Below are positions 32,366-38,268 of a stretch of 38,268 nucleotides of DNA, one piece after another. How positions within the stretch are numbered: the first letter of the stretch is position 1; each line of letters opens with the position of its first letter. Position numbers and translations under genes: made by a program. Below the pieces are notes generated by a model. That model was not told where the DNA came from and made no database searches. It saw only the letters and a list, made by a program, of their open reading frames with translations. Source of the stretch: Spirochaetae bacterium HGW-Spirochaetae-4 (GTDB lineage: Bacteria > Spirochaetota > Spirochaetia > Sphaerochaetales > Sphaerochaetaceae); contig PGXU01000027.1 of the NCBI GenBank assembly GCA_002839335.1, positions 1 through 38,268 on the forward strand, given 5' to 3'.

Positions 32366-32905
32366 CTATTCGATAGTTCGTGATTCGAATGGTGCTATTT
32401 CTCCAACCGCCACCCCAATGATCTCCAAGATAGTCTCATAGGAGAGAAGGAGAATACCAATCATGGGAGCGGAAAACAGAATCCACCCGGGTGCCCTCAA
32501 TGTCGAGGAGTGGAAACGGGCATTTTGTTTGATCACCTGCAGTGAGTAGATAAACACCACTGCGAGGAAGACAATCACCAATATGCGGGAGATGTAGTAC
32601 ATGATGGTACGGTTTCTTATGCCCAGTTTATCGTAGATGTAGTTGATTGAGACCATGGAACCTTCGCGAAAGTTTACCCCGACTATAATGTATACCGTCC
32701 ACACGAGGAGATACCTAGCGAACTCTTCTGTAAATGGAAATGAGAAAGAGAAGTATTTTACGATCACGAATCGATACAACACCTGAAATAACAGCGTAAG
32801 GAAACAAATCAAGATGAAAAGCGCACTTACAGCTTCAAGTCCTTTTGCCAACATGGCCGAGCCACTATTCAGTTTTCTGTATATTCTTTTGCCTGGACTA
32901 TCCAT
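32366..32905 (-). CDS. TRAP transporter small permease (DctQ family)
   Basis: A 179-residue small permease with four hydrophobic helices and the DctQ segment FPFTEEFARYLLVWTVYIIVGVNFREGSMVSI near 58-89. GGAG lies upstream of the ATG at 32905. It sits 36 bases downstream of the binding-protein gene, with no hairpin between them, unlike the operon at 13694. Confidence 0.88.
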   Translation of the reverse strand: MDSPGKRIYRKLNSGSAMLAKGLEAVSALFILICFLTLLFQVLYRFVIVKYFSFSFPFTEEFARYLLVWTVYIIVGVNFREGSMVSINYIYDKLGIRNRTIMYYISRILVIVFLAVVFIYSLQVIKQNARFHSSTLRAPGWILFSAPMIGILLLSYETILEIIGVAVGEIAPFESRTIE

Positions 32906-32941
32906 GCAAGTACGCTCCTTTACACCAAATTTCTTTTGAGA

Positions 32942-33973
32942 TTATTTGCGATATGCGTCGAGCGCATCAATCAATGAATCGACCATCTTGTCACCAATTT
33001 CTGCTCGGACAAACGACTGGGTCGCGTTGAAGATGGTGCTGTGCCAAGTCTCCAAGGCTTCTGCTGTCGGCTGTGTGACTATCATACCTTGTTTCTTAAG
33101 GAATTCCAGTCCTTCTTTGTTGCGGATGGCAATGACATCGTTGGCAGCTTTTGTTGCCAATTTCGATCCTTCCATAACAACCTGTTGCAGGTCCTCGGGA
33201 AGCGATGTGAATACACCGTCATTGATGATGTAAGCCATGATGGAGGCCATATGTCCATCCAAGGTCAGGTACTTCTGTACTTCGAAGGTTTTATCCTGGA
33301 TGATATTGAGGATGGGGTTTTCTTGACCATCGACCACGCCGGTTTTCATAGCCATGTACATTTCAGATCCCGGCATAGGTACAGCTCGGGCGCCCATGGC
33401 TTCAACCATTCGGACGGATACCGGATTTTCCATGACACGGAATGTGATGCCGCGGGTGTCTTCCATGGTCTTCACTTCTCGGATCTTATTGGTAAAGTGT
33501 CTGAATCCATTTGAACCAGTGTTCATGATTCGTATGTTCGCTACATTGTTGACCTCTTCAAACATTGATTGTCCCCATTCTCCGTTTAGGACATCATTGC
33601 ATTCTTCAATACTGCCAAAAAGTCCGGGGATGGACAACAACATGGTCGGCTTGTAGATATTGTTAAGCATGCTGATGTTGATCACAGCCATTTCTATGGC
33701 TCCAGAAGAGACACCCTGCACAAACTCCGCGGCGTTGCCGAGTTGTCCGCCGGGGTAGATATCCACAATGATTCTTCCCTTGGACTGCTCTTCAACATAA
33801 TTCTTGAACACTTCTCCATACATGACATCGGGACTGTCGTTGGGGTCCATCGCTGTCGGGGTGTAAGCGAGTTTCAGGGTGTAGACCTTGTCTGCTTTAT
33901 CGACGGTTCCCTGCGCAAATAACAGCGTTGCGCTTGCAATGACCAATAATGCAATTGTCAAAGCTTTTTTCAT
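32942..33973 (-). CDS. TRAP transporter solute-binding protein (DctP family)
   Basis: A 343-residue periplasmic binding protein with signal peptide MKKALTIALLVIASATLLFA (1-20), cut before QGTVDKAD. Family marks are VDIYPGGQLGNAAEFVQGVSSGAIEMAV, ITFRVMENPVSVRMVEAMGA with the carboxylate-binding arginine, and GVVDGQENPI. GGAGG precedes the ATG. The palindrome at 34022-34038 lies 49 bases upstream, as expected for IclR control. It is the first gene of the six-gene minus operon. A carboxylated sugar acid is the likely ligand. Confidence 0.92.
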   Translation of the reverse strand: MKKALTIALLVIASATLLFAQGTVDKADKVYTLKLAYTPTAMDPNDSPDVMYGEVFKNYVEEQSKGRIIVDIYPGGQLGNAAEFVQGVSSGAIEMAVINISMLNNIYKPTMLLSIPGLFGSIEECNDVLNGEWGQSMFEEVNNVANIRIMNTGSNGFRHFTNKIREVKTMEDTRGITFRVMENPVSVRMVEAMGARAVPMPGSEMYMAMKTGVVDGQENPILNIIQDKTFEVQKYLTLDGHMASIMAYIINDGVFTSLPEDLQQVVMEGSKLATKAANDVIAIRNKEGLEFLKKQGMIVTQPTAEALETWHSTIFNATQSFVRAEIGDKMVDSLIDALDAYRK

Positions 33974-34283
33974 TTTCTTCCTCCTTAGGATGCTTCTGGC
34001 ATCGTGATAAAATAGTATGATGTTCTACAATACAGAACAGCATGCTAAATAAAATAACGCTATGCAAATTCTAGAAGAGGTCTGGGTATCTGTCAACAGT
34101 TTTTTTAGGGAAATTGCGTAAAGAAACGCCTTGGATTGAGAAGGATACAAATGGTTCGGACAGAAGAGACGACAATGTTGAATATTCCCAACCTGCGGGA
34201 GCTTCCATGAACGAAACGCAAATGTGTGTACGCAAAGAGAATCGGATCACAATCGCAGGGGTACTATATTTAGATTGTTGCGT
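33974..34283. other. Control region between the IclR gene and its TRAP operon
   Basis: About 310 bases with no supported gene. It holds the palindrome at 34022-34038 near the operon and a TTCTAGAA palindrome near 34068. The rest is the untranslated tail after the IclR gene; no strong terminator is seen, so read-through from the regulator into the operon is possible. Confidence 0.5.
34022..34038. promoter_or_regulatory. Operator-like palindrome upstream of the TRAP/dehydratase operon
   Basis: GTTCTACAATACAGAAC has GTTCT/AGAAC arms. Read toward the operon it gives CTGTTCTGTAT followed by AGAAC, matching site B at 4290-4306 over those parts. The adjacent IclR gene is the likely source of its regulator. 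No clear -35/-10 pair could be assigned beside it. Confidence 0.6.
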
Positions 34284-35051
34284 CTATGTCCTATTCCGTA
34301 TTTCGAAAGACGCCGATATCAAGTTGCGTGCCAATCTTTCAATATCGTCATCAGGAATATGTTGCACGGGGCCCGAGACACACATGCCTCCTATCAGCCG
34401 CCCGTCACGTGCTCTCACGGGAACACCGATACATCGTATCCCTTGCTCGTGTTCGCTATTATCTACAGAGTAACCCCGAGAGGCTGAAAGTTTAAGGTCC
34501 CGCATCAACTCCTCTACCGAAGTTAGGGTGGTCTTGGTGAAAGGAACCAGGTGGTCGTCAAGGTGGACGGAGACCTCCTCTTTAGGAAGAGCGCTGAGTA
34601 TGGCCTTACCCAGGGAGGTGCAGTAGAGCGGGGCTTTTTCCCCCATAAGGGATCGCACCAGATAGTCGTTGCTTATGCTCTTGGGATAAGTGTTGTACAG
34701 ATAAAGGACCTGTGTTCCATGCATGACACCAAAGAGAACAGCATGATTGAGTTCGTTGGAAAGACGTTGCATGATCTGCATGACAATCGCCTGATATTCT
34801 ATCCGGCTGGTAATGACGTATGAGAATTCCAACATCTTGAGGGAAAGCCGATAATGATCTGTCGTAGGATTTTTCTCGACATAGCCGGCTGCTACAAGGG
34901 TAGAGATCATGTTGAAAACATTGCTCTTGTTCAGGTCCAGTTTTTTCGCAATTTCAGTTATACCGAGGTCAGGGGTCTTTGCAGTAAAGCACTCCAGTAT
35001 CTTAAGACACTTATATAATGATTTGACTTTCACTTCACCTGTATTTTCCAT
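34284..35051 (-). CDS. IclR family transcriptional regulator
   Basis: A 255-residue IclR protein. The winged helix covers about 8-72 (LYKCLKILECFTAKTPDLGITEIAKKLDLNKSNVFNMISTLVAAGYV). The effector domain carries MGEKAPLYCTSLGKAILSAL and YSVDNSEHEQGIRCIGVPV. It resembles the IclR protein at 7189 strongly in the reading helix, less in the effector domain, so the two may share operators but answer different effectors. GAGG precedes the ATG. Its promoter (AGTCAA/AGAATA read on plus) overlaps a 17-bp palindrome at 35065-35081, which fits autorepression. It is upstream of and codirectional with the TRAP/dehydratase operon. Confidence 0.92.
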   Translation of the reverse strand: MENTGEVKVKSLYKCLKILECFTAKTPDLGITEIAKKLDLNKSNVFNMISTLVAAGYVEKNPTTDHYRLSLKMLEFSYVITSRIEYQAIVMQIMQRLSNELNHAVLFGVMHGTQVLYLYNTYPKSISNDYLVRSLMGEKAPLYCTSLGKAILSALPKEEVSVHLDDHLVPFTKTTLTSVEELMRDLKLSASRGYSVDNSEHEQGIRCIGVPVRARDGRLIGGMCVSGPVQHIPDDDIERLARNLISASFEIRNRT

Positions 35052-35064
35052 TATTCATTACCTC

Positions 35065-35081
35065 GTTCTCTATTAGAATAC
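35065..35081. promoter_or_regulatory. Operator-like palindrome over the IclR gene promoter
   Basis: Read toward the gene it is GTATTCTAATAGAGAAC. Its central 15 bases, TATTCTAATAGAGAA, are identical to site A at 4271-4285 and lie in the same orientation relative to the gene controlled. It covers the -10 box. Confidence 0.65.
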
Positions 35082-35103
35082 ATGGTAAAAATAATTTAGT
35101 CAA
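35075..35103 (-). promoter_or_regulatory. Sigma-70 promoter of the IclR gene
   Basis: On the minus strand TTGACT (35103-35098) and TATTCT (35080-35075) are 17 bases apart. The -10 box falls inside the palindrome 35065-35081, so a protein bound there would block RNA polymerase. Confidence 0.65.
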
Positions 35104-35613
35104 AGCTAATTGAAGAAACCTCGCTTCGGAAGGACCTGAAATCAAGTGTCGAGAGTTCCTTCGGCGGAGAGTAGGTGGAGAAGTATAGGAAACAAAATTT
35201 TCTCAAGTTACAGGATTGACCAACAGTTTCAAGAGAGGGAGAGGTAGTCGGATATCAAAATGATGTGGACGCCATGGTGACTGATGTTAGGAACTGGTTT
35301 TGGTCTGGGCCTTCCCTTCTCGAACGGGGGTTATGCATAAATACTTCCCGACACCATGTTTCCACATAACCCGTCACAGACAGCCTGGAAGACTGTTTTT
35401 TGGGTTGAATGAGCATATTTTTCTTGGTACCGGGAGTCTCGTTCTTCTTTCCTTCCATCAAGAAGACCTGCAGCATCTGGAGGTGGGTCCCATTCTACAG
35501 GTGTCATCCAATCTGGGCTTTTTTTTGCAATCGAGTACACCCGAAGGCCTTTTGTGATACTCGAAATAGAGGAATATACCAAGCTCGTGCTATACTCGAG
35601 CAAGGAGTAAACT
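35104..35613. other. Non-coding stretch before the nitrilase-family gene, with a dispersed repeat
   Basis: No gene is supported. It contains copy 3 of the dispersed repeat (35323-35411), a run of eight Ts near 35519, and just before the gene a TATACT box near 35590 without a convincing -35. The octamer ATACTCGA occurs twice, near 35558 and 35590. Confidence 0.45.
35323..35411 (+). repeat. Dispersed intergenic repeat, copy 3 (best preserved)
   Basis: This copy spans both parts: the left part AACGGGGGTTATGCATAAAT shared with 27866 and the right part GTTTCCACATAACCCGTCAC shared with 11197. Within it GGGTTATG and CATAACCC form an 8-bp inverted repeat around about 29 bases, as in a small mobile element or a folded transcript end. 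Confidence 0.65.
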
Positions 35614-36579
35614 ATGGAAAAAATAAAGGTCGCGAGTGTACAGTTCCAGCATGCTGCTGGCGACAAAGCACATAATTTGCAGACGATAACTTCGTACGTG
35701 GAGCAAGCAGTACAGCAAGGGGTTACCCTCATAGTGTTTCCTGAAATGTGTATCACCGGATATTGGCATGTACGAAATTTGGATGAACAAGAAGTCCGTC
35801 AGCTGGCAGAACCAGTACCTTCAGGCCCATCAAGTACGTACCTGGTTCAGCTTGCAACTACTCATCAGATGACGATAGGAGCCGGGCTGATTGAAGTTTC
35901 ACCAGAGGGTAAGCTGTTCAATACCTATGTGGTGGCTCTTTCGGATGGCACGGTACACTATCATAGAAAACTGCACACCTTTATCAGTGCCTATATGCAG
36001 AGTGGGGATTCCTACACCGTTTTTGATACACCTCAGGGAGTAAAAGTGGGGGTTCTGATCTGTTATGATAACAATATTGTAGAGAACGTTCGAATAACCG
36101 CCTTAATGGGGGCAGATGTGCTGCTTGCTCCACATCAAACAGGGGGATGTGACTCGGCGAGTCCTAAGGGGATGAAACCCATTGATGTAACCCTATGGGA
36201 AGAGCGAGCGAATAGGGAAGAAGAACTCAGAGCAGAATTTCAAGGGCCCAAAGGAAGAGGTTGGTTGATGCGTTGGCTTCCCTCTCGCGCCCATGATAAT
36301 GGAATATTCCTTGTATATAGCAATGGGGTGGGGCGAGATGACGATGAAGTTCGCACCGGTAACGCCATGATTTTGGACCCCTATGGTGAGGTTTTGGTTG
36401 AAACAACTGCAGTTGGGAATGATATGGTTATCGCAGAGCTTGATCCTTCACTCCTCTCTCGTAGTACTGGGAGGCGATGGATGAAGACGAGACGGCCTGA
36501 TCTGTACGAAATGCTTACCCATCGTATTGGGAATGAAGAAGATACGAGGACTGTACGATTCTCCTATGAGGCGGATTAA
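35614..36579 (+). CDS. Carbon-nitrogen hydrolase (nitrilase superfamily)
   Basis: A 321-residue amidase-type member of the nitrilase superfamily. The catalytic triad is Glu44 in VFPEMCITGY, Lys119 in HYHRKLHTF and Cys150 in VLICYDNN; a second conserved Glu is likely in the loop after Lys119. The layout is that of aliphatic amidase or N-carbamoyl hydrolase relatives, cleaving an amide or carbamoyl group in the cytoplasm. AAGGAG precedes ATG 35614. It seems monocistronic. Its stop lies eight bases from the end of the convergent truncated RloB-like frame, so that frame may have been cut by the rearrangement that brought this gene here. Confidence 0.87.
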   Translation: MEKIKVASVQFQHAAGDKAHNLQTITSYVEQAVQQGVTLIVFPEMCITGYWHVRNLDEQEVRQLAEPVPSGPSSTYLVQLATTHQMTIGAGLIEVSPEGKLFNTYVVALSDGTVHYHRKLHTFISAYMQSGDSYTVFDTPQGVKVGVLICYDNNIVENVRITALMGADVLLAPHQTGGCDSASPKGMKPIDVTLWEERANREEELRAEFQGPKGRGWLMRWLPSRAHDNGIFLVYSNGVGRDDDEVRTGNAMILDPYGEVLVETTAVGNDMVIAELDPSLLSRSTGRRWMKTRRPDLYEMLTHRIGNEEDTRTVRFSYEAD

Positions 36580-36586
36580 CCAATTT

Positions 36587-36745
36587 CTAACGGCGGAGTG
36601 CAATGCTGGTTGAGTAGATAGGTTGTAGAGAATGGATGGTCACGAAGAAATCCTCCTCCTCCAGGTACCGGTTCAGCTCTTGGATATATGCCTTCTCGGA
36701 AGCTCCCTCACACACGATGATTATGTTTCGATTTTGTATATACAC
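36587..36745 (-). pseudogene. Truncated TOPRIM/RloB-like partner of the AAA ATPase
   Basis: A minus-strand frame of 52 codons, too short for usual gene calling. After GTG 36745 it reads NIIIVCEGASEKAYIQELN and on through a charged helix (NRYLEEEDFF), then stops at 36587. The strand followed by EGASE is the metal-binding motif at the start of TOPRIM and RloB-type nucleases, which usually run to about 200 residues. AGGGAAGG, lying at the ATPase stop, serves as its ribosome-binding site, and the gap to the ATPase gene is 16 bases. This matches two-gene AAA ATPase plus RloB/TOPRIM modules linked to phage defence. Three quarters of the protein is lost, so the module is probably inactive. A TTG at 36748 is an alternative start. 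Confidence 0.65.
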
Positions 36746-36761
36746 CAATTAGCCTTCCCTG

Positions 36762-37970
36762 TTAAATATATGAATGGGGGATCCCTGAAAAGGTTCCATC
36801 AAGATACTGTTTCCTGAAGTTGGTCACATTCCTAACACCTTCGAAGTCGGATATCCGCTTGAAAACCGTCCCTCTCTTCAATGTCCTGTTTACGATTCCA
36901 ATTTCGGATACCCGCATCATGTCCTGCTCCATGATATCCGTATTGTGCGTAGTGAAAATCAGCTGTGCATTGGATGTATTGTACCTTCTGTCCTTGAACA
37001 TCCTCACAATCTCTGCAAATAAATACGGGTGGAGAGAGTTCCCCAGCTCATCGATTACAAATATGTTTCCCCTTCTTAGTGCAGTGAGCACAATCCCGAG
37101 CAAACATGCAACTCTCTGAGTCCCCAAGGATTCTTCATTAAAATTAAATTGCACCTCATTTCCAAGAACATCTTCGTGATATGAATTGATCTCGGTTGCC
37201 ATTTTACCCAGCGTATCCTTCTTATATTCCATGCGTGTGATATCGATATCCAATTTCCGCAGGATCGTGACAATATCTTCAAAGGCTTTTTGCGTATCTA
37301 CTTCAGTGTTTGTATTCGCCAATCTGTCCAACCCAAAAGAAAAGGGGAAGTTGTTATCTGAATACACCTCAAGATTATTGGTGATGAATCCATATGCAAT
37401 TGTCAAAGAGTCATTCAATCCTGCATAGTTCTTTCCAACAACTGTGATGAATGGAGTGGTGAACTGTCGTTGTTGATCCAGGCATTCCACCGAGAATATG
37501 GTTTCAAGTTTCTTGGATGAATATACCTCGGTAGCTAAGGCTGTGAACGATGTGGTCCTGTTCGTGATGGAAAAAACGATCTCGCTGTTCTCTACAAGTT
37601 TCTCAGTTACGATCTCCTCCCTGTTTACTTCCAATATATACAGGAACCTCCTGCCTGCTTTCAGGAATTCGAGCTTGAACGAAGTGATATCGTCCTGAGG
37701 ATGCAATTTGTTGGGGGAGACGGTATTCGGGGTGTACCTGTCTCTGATGATCCTGACAAGAGATCCAAAAGCTTTTACGATGTTGGATTTTCCCGAGGCG
37801 TTCGCCCCGTATATTGCCAGACACGGGATGGTCCGGGCATCACCTTCTTCCATGAATGGTAACAATTCCATCTGTCTATGCCCGTTTGGGGCCTTCTTTT
37901 CCGCATACGTCATGGGAATAGTGAGGTCGAGGATCGATCTATAATTTTTAACTTTGAGCGACAATAACAT
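36762..37970 (-). CDS. AAA family ATPase (RloA/AbiL-type, ABC-like head)
   Basis: A 402-residue ATPase of the AAA_15/AAA_21 group. It starts MLLSLKVKNYRSI, the typical first strand. Walker A is GANASGKS at 55-62, the signature-like region is NEESLGTQRVACLLGIVL, Walker B is IFVIDELGNSLHP and a switch histidine lies in LIFTTHNTD. This is the architecture of SMC/RecF-like heads used with nuclease partners in defence modules. I chose ATG 37970, which follows AAAGGAGAG; the frame runs 23 codons further upstream without a good site. The partner gene directly downstream is truncated, so the ATPase may now be an orphan. Function as phage defence is inferred from family and layout. Confidence 0.87.
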   Translation of the reverse strand: MLLSLKVKNYRSILDLTIPMTYAEKKAPNGHRQMELLPFMEEGDARTIPCLAIYGANASGKSNIVKAFGSLVRIIRDRYTPNTVSPNKLHPQDDITSFKLEFLKAGRRFLYILEVNREEIVTEKLVENSEIVFSITNRTTSFTALATEVYSSKKLETIFSVECLDQQRQFTTPFITVVGKNYAGLNDSLTIAYGFITNNLEVYSDNNFPFSFGLDRLANTNTEVDTQKAFEDIVTILRKLDIDITRMEYKKDTLGKMATEINSYHEDVLGNEVQFNFNEESLGTQRVACLLGIVLTALRRGNIFVIDELGNSLHPYLFAEIVRMFKDRRYNTSNAQLIFTTHNTDIMEQDMMRVSEIGIVNRTLKRGTVFKRISDFEGVRNVTNFRKQYLDGTFSGIPHSYI

Positions 37971-38078
37971 ATATTTCCACTCTCCTTTGGGATTCATGTA
38001 CAGTATCATGTTAAAATTCGAGGATGTAAAGATAAACAAAAAAACTGTTTATCTTGCAAATTTGCCGACTCCGTTGTA

Positions 38079-38267
38079 CTACTTGCCTGGAACCCTCCCC
38101 AGTGCCGATACCGCTCGATGAATGTGGTGAATATTGTCTAGGCTGTAGTTTAGCTGGGGCGCGATTAGGTCCCAACGCATGAGGGTGAACTTTCGTCCTA
38201 TACTGTTTCTCGGATTTTCCAAGCAGTTGTGTGGGAAGAGGGAAGGCTGCGCCGGCTCGCTTCCCAT
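38079..38267 (-). CDS. Unrecognised open frame at the window edge
   Basis: A minus frame of 62 codons runs to the end of the window and may continue beyond it. Its end reads RKFTLMRWDLIAPQLNY, then SLDNIHHIHRAVSALGRVPGK. The composition is protein-like, perhaps the C-terminal part of a larger protein such as a transposase, but I recognise no family. It could equally be chance. Confidence 0.25.
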   Translation of the reverse strand: MGSEPAQPSLFPHNCLENPRNSIGRKFTLMRWDLIAPQLNYSLDNIHHIHRAVSALGRVPGK

Positions 38268-38268
38268 C

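Noticed and set aside
1-38268. CRISPR arrays, tRNA or rRNA genes
   Set aside because: No regularly spaced repeat array, no cloverleaf with conserved T-loop and no rRNA-like sequence was noticed by reading; a covariance-model scan would settle short RNAs.

Overview
The window looks like a chromosomal piece of a spirochaete of the Sphaerochaeta type. This is an inference from protein style: solute-binding proteins whose signal peptides end in LFAGGS/LFAAGGTE, many TRAP and carbohydrate ABC importers, and IclR and GntR regulators beside sugar-acid enzymes. No rRNA, tRNA or CRISPR array was seen. It reads as a row of substrate-specific uptake and catabolism clusters separated by remains of mobile DNA.

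Layout. (1) 1-2869, plus strand: the end of a TRAP operon (large permease) with two short-chain dehydrogenases. (2) 2870-4240: a mobile-element graveyard holding an internally deleted IS21-type element with both iterated ends, and a serine recombinase fragment. (3) 4236-9700, plus: an ABC importer operon (binding protein, FAD oxidoreductase, IclR regulator, two permeases, no ATPase) behind a near-consensus promoter and two operator-like palindromes. (4) 9701-11250: mostly non-coding, with a long inverted repeat and a decayed phage portal gene. (5) 11307-23705: a GntR regulator and a LarA-family racemase on minus, then a roughly 10-kb plus operon: TRAP transporter, Gfo/Idh/MocA oxidoreductase, HIT protein, a helical-repeat protein of unknown role, a second Gfo/Idh/MocA protein, NagA, NagB and an Ldh2-type dehydrogenase. 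(6) 24204-27670: cysteine hydrolase, WYL and Crp/Fnr-type regulators, a DUF4386-like membrane protein and a GFA protein. (7) 28129-35051, all minus: IclR regulator, TRAP transporter, enolase-superfamily dehydratase, SDR and a NanA-like aldolase. (8) 35614-37970: a nitrilase-family amidase, then on minus an AAA ATPase followed by a previously hidden, truncated TOPRIM/RloB-like partner.

How it works together. Each cluster pairs an importer with enzymes for what it imports. Cluster 7 fits sugar-acid dehydration followed by retro-aldol cleavage. Cluster 5 ends in GlcNAc-6-P deacetylation and deamination but also carries oxidoreductases, a hydroxyacid racemase and a hydroxyacid dehydrogenase. That suggests an N-acetylhexosamine carrying a hydroxyacid, such as a muramic-acid-like compound, but the substrate is unproven. 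The strongest regulatory signal is that the two IclR-containing clusters (3 and 7), about 30 kb apart, share near-identical palindromes at their promoters. The GntR/LarA/TRAP cluster has its own repeated 14-bp site.
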